This document shows, piece after piece, positions 15,787 to 23,769 of a stretch of DNA of 64,000 bases. Made by a program: the position numbers and the translations under genes. Source of the stretch: Candidatus Dadabacteria bacterium. Lineage in GTDB: Bacteria > Desulfobacterota_D > UBA1144 > Nemesobacterales > Nemesobacteraceae. How positions within the stretch are numbered: the first letter of the stretch is position 1; the number at the start of each line of letters is the position of its first letter. The stretch spans positions 1-64,000 of the forward strand of contig JAJDTG010000021.1 of assembly GCA_022827275.1 (NCBI GenBank), given 5' to 3'. The notes beneath the pieces are model-generated. The model searched no databases. It was not told the DNA's origin and saw nothing but the letters and a program-made list of their open reading frames with translations.

Positions 15787-17913
15787 ATGGACGAAGAAGT
15801 ACCGACCCTGCCCAAGCTTGTAGCGGATGAGATCGACGAATTCGAACAGCAGATCTCCGACTACATGAACGGGAAGATAAGCGAGGTGAAATTCCAGAAA
15901 ATAAGACTCCAGCTGGGAGTTTACGCACAGCGCCAGGAAGGAGTCCAGATGCAGAGGATAAAGATTCCCTACGGGAAACTGAGTTCCGCTCAGTTGAGAA
16001 AGCTTGCGGACGTTTCAGACAAGTACGCAAGTGGCTTCTTTCACCTTACGACCCGTCAGGACGCTCAGCTTTACTACGTCAACCTTGAAACGGTCCCCGA
16101 CATGATGAGGGATCTTGCAAGTGTGGGTATCACAACTCGTGAAGCCTGCGGCAACACAGTGAGAAACGTCACGGCTTCTCCGATAACCGGTGCTTCGCCT
16201 ACGGAAACCTTTGATGTGACTCCTTATGCCGAGGCGTTTAAGCAGTTTATGCTCCGAAACCCTATATGCCAGAACATGGGAAGGAAGTTCAAGGTCTGCT
16301 TCGAGAGCAATCCGGATGTCGACAACGCGGGAATCCGCATCCATGATCTGGGTTTTCGCGCTAGGGTAAGGGAAGAGGATGGAAAGCACGGCTTTCAGGT
16401 CTACGTCGGTGGGGGGCTAGGCGCTTCGCCTTCGCTCGGACATCTCTGGACGGAGTTCATGCCGGTTGAGGAGATGATACCTTTTTCGGCTTCGGTCGTC
16501 AGGGTCTTTGACAGGTACGGAGAGAGAAAGGTTAGGATGAAGGCCAGAATGAAGTTTCTTGTAAGGAAACTCGGTTTTGAGAAATTCAGAGAGGTAGTCG
16601 AGCAGGAAAGGGCTTCGCTTGAGATCGACCCTTTGTGGAACGACTATCTTGAGGCAATTGACCGGGAGCACGAAACCCCCAAGCCGAACGGACACGACCT
16701 TCCGGAGGTTCCTGACTGGGTCAAGGATGACCCGGATTTTACGGAGTGGCGGCAAAAAAATGTTTCTCCGGCGGGGGTCGAAGGATATTCAATCGTTAAC
16801 GTGAGAGTGCTTCTGGGAGACGTTCCATCCGATACCGCAAGAGCGCTTGCGGACATGATAGACACTTATGCAGACGGCTCCATAAGGATAACTATCCAGC
16901 AGAATTTCGTGGTCAGATGGGTTCCCGATCAGTCCATTCCCTCGCTTTACGCTGCCCTTAAGGATGTGGACATTTCCGGTTCGGGTGCGGACACTTTCGA
17001 AGATGTAACTGCCTGCCCGGGTGCCGATACCTGCCGTCTGGGCATCACTTCTGCCAAGGGCCTTGCGACGAAGCTTACCGGTATGATGGATAACGGTCTT
17101 GGAAAATACAAGGAGACTCTCGGGGATCTCAGGATCAAGATATCCGGCTGTCCCAACGCTTGCGCTCAGCATGTTTCGGCCAGCATAGGGTTCCAGGGAG
17201 CGTCCATAACCAGAGAAGGCAGAAGCGTTCCTGCGGAGATGCTTTTCCTCGGCGGAGGACTTTACGGAGACGACTCGCGCCTTGCTATGCCGGTTACCAA
17301 AATTCCGACCAGAAACGCTCCCAAGGTTGTCCAGAGACTGCTTGAGATATACGAGAGGGAAAAAGAAGACGGTGAACATTTTGACCTTACTATGAAAAGG
17401 CTCGGCGCCAAGCATATTAAGGAAGCGGTTTCCGAGTTCAACGAGATTCCCTCGTACGAGGATGATCCCGATTTTTACACTGACTGGGGACACGAAGAGA
17501 AAAAGTTTGCTGTGCAGCAGGGAGTAAGGGGAGAGTGCGCGGGGGTTACCGTCGAGGAGAAAATCCCAGTCTTCTCAGATGCGGAGAGGCGTCTTGAGCA
17601 GGCTCAGGCTCTTTTCCTGCACGGCGACTACGAGGCATGCATAAACGAGCTTTATCTGGCATGCTCCGAAAGCGCCCATGTTCCTCTCTACACCAAGCTT
17701 GTCGACCCGTTCACTCCTGAGCAGACGATATGGGAGTTTGAAAATCTTGTCGTGAGAACTGGGGAGACTGATGAGAAATGGTTCAATGTCTCGCGCAAGT
17801 TCAGCGAATACAGGGACGGAGAGGCTTCGGCGTCAAAAGCTATAGAGTTCCTTGAAATCGCCAAGAGTTTCCACTCCGACTGCGAGAAGGTTCAGGAGCA
17901 ACTGACCGCGTAA
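15787..17913 (+). CDS. ferredoxin-type nitrite/sulfite reductase with C-terminal extension
   Basis: A 708-residue sirohaem/[4Fe-4S] reductase, six-electron reduction of sulfite to sulfide or nitrite to ammonia. Two ferredoxin-like half domains and two sirohaem domains are in the usual order. The cluster ligands are ACPGADTC (C410, C416) and GCPNAC (C455, C459). Residues from about 600 form an extra, mostly helical domain (RRLEQAQALFLHGDYEACINELY...) that looks HEPN-like and is not part of E. coli CysI or plant NirA. No flavoprotein subunit, PAPS reductase or nitrate reductase gene is nearby, so ferredoxin is the probable donor and the substrate cannot be decided here. The two Amts suggest nitrogen assimilation as one option. 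Confidence 0.88.
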   Translation: MDEEVPTLPKLVADEIDEFEQQISDYMNGKISEVKFQKIRLQLGVYAQRQEGVQMQRIKIPYGKLSSAQLRKLADVSDKYASGFFHLTTRQDAQLYYVNLETVPDMMRDLASVGITTREACGNTVRNVTASPITGASPTETFDVTPYAEAFKQFMLRNPICQNMGRKFKVCFESNPDVDNAGIRIHDLGFRARVREEDGKHGFQVYVGGGLGASPSLGHLWTEFMPVEEMIPFSASVVRVFDRYGERKVRMKARMKFLVRKLGFEKFREVVEQERASLEIDPLWNDYLEAIDREHETPKPNGHDLPEVPDWVKDDPDFTEWRQKNVSPAGVEGYSIVNVRVLLGDVPSDTARALADMIDTYADGSIRITIQQNFVVRWVPDQSIPSLYAALKDVDISGSGADTFEDVTACPGADTCRLGITSAKGLATKLTGMMDNGLGKYKETLGDLRIKISGCPNACAQHVSASIGFQGASITREGRSVPAEMLFLGGGLYGDDSRLAMPVTKIPTRNAPKVVQRLLEIYEREKEDGEHFDLTMKRLGAKHIKEAVSEFNEIPSYEDDPDFYTDWGHEEKKFAVQQGVRGECAGVTVEEKIPVFSDAERRLEQAQALFLHGDYEACINELYLACSESAHVPLYTKLVDPFTPEQTIWEFENLVVRTGETDEKWFNVSRKFSEYRDGEASASKAIEFLEIAKSFHSDCEKVQEQLTA

Positions 17914-17931
17914 GGCTAGGCCGGTGGAGGG

Positions 17932-18366
17932 TTAATAGCCTCCGGTTATATATTTTTTGAGCGCCTCGATCTCAAATTTCTGACGGGAGATTATGTGGTT
18001 TATGATGTCACCGCTCGTCACCATCCCGCAGAGTTTTCCCTCTTCTATTACCGGAAGGTGCCTTATCTTGTTCGCCGTCATGATAGCCATGCTTTCCTGA
18101 ATCGGGTCGTCGGGCGAACCGTAGATCACATCCCTGATCATAAGCTCGCTGATTTTCGTGTTCGCCGATGACCTTCCTTGGAGGATAACCTTTCTTGCGT
18201 AGTCTCGCTCGGAGAATATCCCAACGACTTTTTCTCCGTCAAGCACGAGCAGAGCGCCTATTTCTTTTTCCGCCATCATCTGTAGCGCTTTGTACACAGT
18301 CTCATCCGGTCCTATGGACCATACACTGCTGCCTTTGTGCTTTAGTATGTGTCTTAGATTTTCCAT
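17932..18366 (-). CDS. CBS-domain pair protein
   Basis: About 144 residues from the ATG at 18366 (MENLRHILKHKG), chosen because this matches the usual family N-terminus; an upstream extension to 18432 is possible but has no recognisable homology. Two CBS motifs (about 10-65 and 75-130: VGIFSERDYARKVIL and RHLPVIEEGKLCGMVTSGDI) form one Bateman module that normally binds adenosyl nucleotides. The tail EALKKYITGGY is typical of stand-alone CBS proteins. Divergent from rpiA. Specific target unknown. Confidence 0.88.
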   Translation of the reverse strand: MENLRHILKHKGSSVWSIGPDETVYKALQMMAEKEIGALLVLDGEKVVGIFSERDYARKVILQGRSSANTKISELMIRDVIYGSPDDPIQESMAIMTANKIRHLPVIEEGKLCGMVTSGDIINHIISRQKFEIEALKKYITGGY

Positions 18367-18589
18367 TACCCGCTCTGTTTTTATATCTCGTAATCCAACT
18401 TTATTATCAAGTATATAAGTTTTTTGCGCCAAAACAAAACGATGTGCTCCCGATCTGCAACAATACTTGTTTCCCGCAAATGCTTTCAGAATATTTCATT
18501 TGTTACTGTATCCCTGCGTTATTCGTATAGTATTATGTTTGTGTTAACTGTCTTGGTGCAGGAAAGGGTTTTCCGCTACTTATTTCGCT

Positions 18590-19291
18590 ATGGATAAAAC
18601 AGAAGAACTTAAAAAAGCCGCGGCCGTAAAAGCCGTCGACTTCCTGCAAAGGGGGATGCTCGTTGGACTTGGCACCGGGTCGACCGCGGAGAAGGCGGTA
18701 AGGGAGCTTGCGAAGCGGATAAAAGATGGCCGTCTCTCGGAGATATCCTGCGTTCCAAGTTCCGGGAGAACGGAAAATCTCGCCAAAGCCCTGGGCCTTG
18801 ACCTTGTTGAACTCGGTCCGCGGAGGAAGATTGACGTGACTATTGACGGGGCTGATGAAGTTGACCCTGACTTCAATCTTATAAAAGGGGGCGGAGGGGC
18901 TCTTTTGAGGGAAAAGGTGCTTGCCCAGAACAGCGAGAGAAACATAACCGTCGCCGATGAATCGAAACTCTCGCCGCGGCTCGGCAGCCGTTTTCCGCTC
19001 CCCGTTGAGGTGCTTCCGTTTGCCCTTGGAGCCGAGAGGAGATATCTTGAGAGCCTTGGCGGAGAAGCGACATTGCGGCTTGCCCGTGACGGTTCCCCCT
19101 TTCTCACGGATCAGGGCAATCTTATAGTTGACTGCAGTTTCGGAGAGATTGAATATCCGTCCAGTATTGCGGAGAAGCTCTCAAAAAGGGCCGGAATAGT
19201 TGAGCACGGACTTTTTATAGGAACCGCAAGCGATATCATAATAGGCTGTCCAGATGGAGTTAGACACCTTGTTGCCACCGGAACATCCTGA
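18590..19291 (+). CDS. rpiA: ribose-5-phosphate isomerase A
   Basis: A 233-residue enzyme interconverting ribose-5-phosphate and ribulose-5-phosphate in the non-oxidative pentose phosphate pathway. Signature blocks: GLGTGSTAEKAV (about 24-35), VPSSGRTENLAK, DVTIDGADEVDPDFNLIKGGGGALLREK (as separate conserved runs near 82-108, with catalytic Asp/Glu/Lys), and ADESK. Full family length. Tkt and pgi of the same pathway lie 3-7 kb downstream on the other strand, separated by the Cache-fusion gene. Confidence 0.95.
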   Translation: MDKTEELKKAAAVKAVDFLQRGMLVGLGTGSTAEKAVRELAKRIKDGRLSEISCVPSSGRTENLAKALGLDLVELGPRRKIDVTIDGADEVDPDFNLIKGGGGALLREKVLAQNSERNITVADESKLSPRLGSRFPLPVEVLPFALGAERRYLESLGGEATLRLARDGSPFLTDQGNLIVDCSFGEIEYPSSIAEKLSKRAGIVEHGLFIGTASDIIIGCPDGVRHLVATGTS

Positions 19292-19380
19292 ATTCCAAGA
19301 TGCAGATCGCAGCCAGTTCCAAGATCAGAAAGCAAGGGGATATCTTCCGCCGCCCTCTTCGGTTTTTCAAGCTTGCCGTA

Positions 19381-21951
19381 TTATTTTCCTGCGGAGCGAT
19401 TTCTCAAGAAGACCGCCGAAAACAGTACCGATGCCGCAAGAAGCAGGCTAAACAGAGTGCCTCCGACCGTTCCCTTGGATCCGGCTATCGAACATCCGCC
19501 ATCAGCATCGTCGCTTATTTCCGGATGGTATCCGGAACCGATTATAAGATTCTCACCATCAAGGAAATTGGTGAAGCTTATCCGCTCAACATAGCTTAAC
19601 TTCGGTATGTCGCCCGGGGCCATCCCTTCATCCGCTACGGGGCCTATGCTATCCGTCGGATCATCCCACAAATACTCAAGAAAGCCCTGAGAATCTTCGG
19701 GCACAAGACCAAGGTCCTTACACTCCCTTTCTTCACCTCTTGCCACCCTGACCGCCTCAGCCCCTACATCGCAACCATTGGCGTCCTCCACGTCAAGGGT
19801 TCCGTTCTCAAGACCGGGACTGTTGCCGTTAAAAAATACGAGATGGTCTTCCTCCGTCATTATAAACAGGTACACATCTCCGTGTTTCCACGGCAGCGCC
19901 CTCCAGCAGTTGCGTATGGTCGCCAGCTTGGCCGGGCTCTGCCCCGCTTCCTCTACCTGCTCGCTCAAATGCTTTTTGAATTCTCCCACGAAGCTTTTGA
20001 GCGTATCGCTGTCCGAAACCTTGTTGGCCGTTGTTCCCTGCTTGAAGTAGGGTTCCTCGTCAATGATCTCACTGACGAAGTAAGGACATTCCACATGGTC
20101 GAAGCTCAGAACGGTCTCATCATGTTCTTCATGATCATGATGATAGCCGGCAAGAAGTATCAGGTCGGTTTTCCAGACAGGGTGTCTGAACTTAACTGAA
20201 CAGGCCACCCTTTCTTCATACGCAACACAGCCCCCTTGATCCGATTCCTCCGCCTTGTCGACAAGCATCCTCACTTCTTCAAGCAACCCTTCATGCTGCC
20301 CTTCGTTATCTGCTGAGTGATGACGCAGGGTTCCGTTCTGCTCGTCCGGGTCGTGCGCGTGAGTGTAAATGGTCCCGTCTTCATCTATTGCCATTAGATA
20401 TATGGTGCCGTTTTTCCAGTCCCCTCCTTCCACGGTAAGGCTTTTTTCGAATCGTATGTTTTCGTTAGGACCTTCTACTGCTTCCCAGTGCGCTTTCGCG
20501 TGCAGCACGAACTCGTGCATGTTCTGTTCATCCCCGGCAGTGACTTCGCCGGCGGTCACGGTATCGCTATGATCGCCTTCGTGGGCTGTGGCGGCATGTT
20601 CCGCGGAGAAGAAAACAAGCAGGGCGGTTAACGCGCAGACAAGAAGGGTTCCCGCCCCGTTTCCAGCCTTCTTCCTCATGGTTGTTTTTCCTTTTGAGCG
20701 CTTTCTCCACAAAGCCGCCGGAAACAGCATGGAAATTATCAGCAGCATATTGAGAACCCCGTTTCCTGGCGCATTCCCGCTTCCCGCGACCGCGCAGCCC
20801 CCGTCATCCTCTTCTTCGGGGTAAATCCCGGAACCCCAGATAACGCGGCCGCCGGTCCTCAAGGCAGTCGAGGTTACATAGCTTAACTTCGGCACGTTGC
20901 CAGGTGCTCTGCCTTCTTCAATCACTGGGTCTATACCATCTGTCGGATCGTCCCAGAGATACTCAACAAACTCTCCTTCGCGTTCAGCCTTGTCCTCAAC
21001 GGCCTTTATTATCAACTCCCTGATATTGGTTCCATCGTCGTCCACGACATTGAGGCTTGTGTTCTCAAGACTGGGCGTGTTTCCGTTAAAGACAACCAGG
21101 CCGGAAGAGGTCATGGCGAAAAGGTAAACGGAATCATTTTTCCAGGGCAGAACCCTGAAACAGCTAAGTGCGTCAACAAAATATGATATGCCTTCCCGGT
21201 CTATTAGGTCGACATAGAATTCAACAAACTCGTCTACGAATTCCTTGAGCGTATCTCTGTCCACGACGTCGACGGCGCTTGTTTTGGGAACATAATGCGG
21301 ACAGCGTAGTTTGGAAAAAGATAAATCCGAGAAATTATGGTGAAGTCCGGCGACAAGTACCGGGGGCGGCCCCGGGGGAAGTGCCGGTAGTTGCGGTTCG
21401 ACCATAGCGGCGCAGGCTGCTCTGGCTTCACCGTTGAGGGTGTAATCGACGCAGGCTACCCCGTCTTCACTTTTTTCCAACTCGTCCATGAGATTTTTCA
21501 TGGGACTATAATTATTCAGGGTTCCGCCCTGCGCCAAGGGGTAGAATGGATGGGGCTGCTGTATTACGCCCTCTTTGCTCATCCGCCATATGTATACGTC
21601 GTCGTTTTGCCAGTCTCCATCTTTTTCTTGAATGAGTCGGAGAAAGGGTGCGAGACCGTTGCGATAATCGGTTAATTGCGTTAAGTGGCCTTTTGCGTGC
21701 AGCACGAGTTCCCGCATTTTCATCTTGTCCCCGGCCATGACGTCTCCCGCGGTTACGCTTCCGTTCTCATGGTTGTCCCCGGTGCCCGCTCGGGCCGGGA
21801 TCTCTGGATAGTTATGGGCATTCAGCGCCCCTGTGTATGAAAAGAAAACGAGCAGCGCCAGCACAGAAGCGAAAAGTACCGTTTTCCCTGTCTTTATGAC
21901 GATTTCGTCGCGAAAGCGGCTTTCTGCTTTTTCCGAGTGTGTTGTTTTCAT
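19381..21951 (-). CDS. tandem fusion of two secreted Cache-like proteins with GGC C-terminal tails
   Basis: About 857 residues from the ATG at 21951, chosen because GAGGAG lies eight bases upstream. The protein is two homologous units. Unit 1: signal segment, VTAGDVMAGD, LVLHAKGHL, a first Cache-like region, a second one (LPWKNDSVYLFAM...FNGNTPSLEN...EYLWDDPTD...KLSYV), then GGCAVAG, a hydrophobic helix and WRKRSKGK. Unit 2 begins at an internal Met (20679) with a fresh signal peptide (LLVCALTALLVFFSAEHAATA) and repeats the order, ending GGCSIAG, hydrophobic helix, LRNRSAGK. Cache domains bind small extracellular ligands. The Gly-Gly-Cys/hydrophobic/basic ends look like a sorting signal. An independent start at 20679 is possible (AAGGA upstream). 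A third homologue is at 37670-39007. Confidence 0.8.
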   Translation of the reverse strand: MKTTHSEKAESRFRDEIVIKTGKTVLFASVLALLVFFSYTGALNAHNYPEIPARAGTGDNHENGSVTAGDVMAGDKMKMRELVLHAKGHLTQLTDYRNGLAPFLRLIQEKDGDWQNDDVYIWRMSKEGVIQQPHPFYPLAQGGTLNNYSPMKNLMDELEKSEDGVACVDYTLNGEARAACAAMVEPQLPALPPGPPPVLVAGLHHNFSDLSFSKLRCPHYVPKTSAVDVVDRDTLKEFVDEFVEFYVDLIDREGISYFVDALSCFRVLPWKNDSVYLFAMTSSGLVVFNGNTPSLENTSLNVVDDDGTNIRELIIKAVEDKAEREGEFVEYLWDDPTDGIDPVIEEGRAPGNVPKLSYVTSTALRTGGRVIWGSGIYPEEEDDGGCAVAGSGNAPGNGVLNMLLIISMLFPAALWRKRSKGKTTMRKKAGNGAGTLLVCALTALLVFFSAEHAATAHEGDHSDTVTAGEVTAGDEQNMHEFVLHAKAHWEAVEGPNENIRFEKSLTVEGGDWKNGTIYLMAIDEDGTIYTHAHDPDEQNGTLRHHSADNEGQHEGLLEEVRMLVDKAEESDQGGCVAYEERVACSVKFRHPVWKTDLILLAGYHHDHEEHDETVLSFDHVECPYFVSEIIDEEPYFKQGTTANKVSDSDTLKSFVGEFKKHLSEQVEEAGQSPAKLATIRNCWRALPWKHGDVYLFIMTEEDHLVFFNGNSPGLENGTLDVEDANGCDVGAEAVRVARGEERECKDLGLVPEDSQGFLEYLWDDPTDSIGPVADEGMAPGDIPKLSYVERISFTNFLDGENLIIGSGYHPEISDDADGGCSIAGSKGTVGGTLFSLLLAASVLFSAVFLRNRSAGK

Positions 21952-22045
21952 GCTGGAATCTCCTCTGTTCACCTTAGTTCTTCAGCTCCATTACTACCCT
22001 TTTATAATACCATAACCTTCTGCCCGGATGGGGCAAGCGGTGCCG

Positions 22046-23767
22046 TCAAGCGACAAGAAACCGGGAGATCTTTCGGATGCTTGCGGCTGCCTCGTACGGA
22101 ATTCCGATGCTCACTATCGCCCTTCCCTTTTCGCTAAGAGACTTGAAGTCGCCCGTGGCCTGCGCGGTCTTTAGTATTCCGAAGGAAAATATCGACTCCG
22201 CGGAACCAACCTCATCAGGTATGGGAAGATCGTTCGCGTTACGGCTTACGATCTGGATGAAGAATCCTTCCCCTGAATCTCCCTTGTGAAGCTGGCCGGT
22301 TGAGTGGAGAAATCTGGGGCCGAAGCCCATAGTTACGGGTACGGATGATATGTTCTCGATCTGCTCCCGGAGGGAGTGGAGTTCCTTTGAATTCTCTTCT
22401 CCCGGGTCCACGTACGCATGGATCGATATGTAGCCCGTTTTTTTCGAAGAGAGGGTGCTTCTTAAATGTTCCGGGGATTCTATGTCTCTGTTGCTTGAGA
22501 AAACGAGATCCTCTATGGAAAAGTCGGTTTTACGGGGTTCGGTTTCTCCGGTTTCCCTGTAGAGCTTAAGAAACTTTCTGGCAAAAGCCTTTGCGGACTC
22601 TACATCGGGCTGATCGAAGGGGTTTATTCCCATAATGCTTCCCGCAACGGCAACCGCGAACTCAAAACGCAGAAATTCAGCCGCAACCGCGTCGGGCGAG
22701 TCAACGGTTATTCGTACGAAGGGAACACCACCCCGCGCGAGACGTTCCGAGACGGCATCCGTGTCATCGTCCCCTCTCAGGGAAAAAACAATATACGCCC
22801 TGTCCTCACCGGGTTGCGGCGCTAGGGCGCCCGGCTCGTCAAGCAACGGAAGGATGCCGACGCCCTCTTTTCCAAGACTCTCGGCAATCAGCTGTTCTGC
22901 CCAGTAGCCGAAAGGGAAAAGTTTTTCAGAGAAAACAAAACCCAGCTTGTTTCTTCCCTCCCTCGCCATCACCCCGAGAAAGGTTCCCAGGCGGAGGGAA
23001 GGACTCTCGTTACAGTCTCCCGAAGCTGCGGCGCTTTTAAGTTCAAGCAGCACTGAGGAGGCGGACTGAAGTATCGCGCGCGCATCGACTCCGGCAAGTG
23101 CGGCCGGGACAAGGCCGAAGTAGGAGAGCGCGCTGAACCTTCCACCTACGTTCGGGTCGTTTATAAACACCTTTCTGAATCCGTGTTTGTGGGAGGTGTC
23201 GATCAGCTTTGAGCCGGGATCCGTTATGCAGATGAAATGTTCCCCCGCGGAGTCAGTTTCTTTTGCGAGTTCGCCGTAAAAATATTTCATCAGGGAAACG
23301 GTTTCCACCGTCGAACCTGATTTTGAGGAGACTACGAAGATTGTTTTCGGAAGACTGATGTTCTGCCGGGTTTTCAGTATGAAATCGGGATCCGTCGTAT
23401 CAAGAAGGGTAAGACGCAGGAAGCCGCCCCGGGGAGCGAGTATGTTTCTGAACACCTCGCAGGAGAGGCTTGAGCCTCCCATGCCGAGAACCACTACGTC
23501 GGTGAATCCCGCTTTTCGCACCGATTCTGAGAAATCGCGGATTTCATCCGTCGCCCCGAGCATGTTTTCGGGAAGGTGTACCCAGCCGAGTCGGTTTGTG
23601 ATTTCCGAAGGGTCATCCGCCCAGAGCAGGTAATCGTGACCGAAGAATCTCTTGGCAAAGCGGTTTTTTTTGAACTTGAGCAGCTGGGATTCAATTGCGC
23701 TTTGGTAATCGCCCGCGTATTCCGTGTAGCTTAGCGACTCGAAACCGGCTTTGTTCTCGGCGGACAC
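22046..23767 (-). CDS. pgi: glucose-6-phosphate isomerase
   Basis: A 573-residue phosphoglucose isomerase interconverting glucose-6-P and fructose-6-P. It starts with GTG two bases after the tkt stop, so the two are one operon. SIS-type sugar-phosphate domains carry VLGMGGSSLSCEVF (about 94-107), VVSSKSGSTVETVSLMKYF (about 145-163) and DPNVGGRFSALSYFGLVPAAL (as in the isomerase half of transaldolase/isomerase fusions). There is no transaldolase domain attached and none elsewhere in the window. Confidence 0.92.
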   Translation of the reverse strand: MSAENKAGFESLSYTEYAGDYQSAIESQLLKFKKNRFAKRFFGHDYLLWADDPSEITNRLGWVHLPENMLGATDEIRDFSESVRKAGFTDVVVLGMGGSSLSCEVFRNILAPRGGFLRLTLLDTTDPDFILKTRQNISLPKTIFVVSSKSGSTVETVSLMKYFYGELAKETDSAGEHFICITDPGSKLIDTSHKHGFRKVFINDPNVGGRFSALSYFGLVPAALAGVDARAILQSASSVLLELKSAAASGDCNESPSLRLGTFLGVMAREGRNKLGFVFSEKLFPFGYWAEQLIAESLGKEGVGILPLLDEPGALAPQPGEDRAYIVFSLRGDDDTDAVSERLARGGVPFVRITVDSPDAVAAEFLRFEFAVAVAGSIMGINPFDQPDVESAKAFARKFLKLYRETGETEPRKTDFSIEDLVFSSNRDIESPEHLRSTLSSKKTGYISIHAYVDPGEENSKELHSLREQIENISSVPVTMGFGPRFLHSTGQLHKGDSGEGFFIQIVSRNANDLPIPDEVGSAESIFSFGILKTAQATGDFKSLSEKGRAIVSIGIPYEAAASIRKISRFLVA

Positions 23768-23769
23768 GG

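Noticed and set aside
22046..23767. Bifunctional transaldolase/glucose-6-phosphate isomerase
   Set aside because: The isomerase resembles the second half of that fusion, but the frame starts right after tkt and has no transaldolase part.
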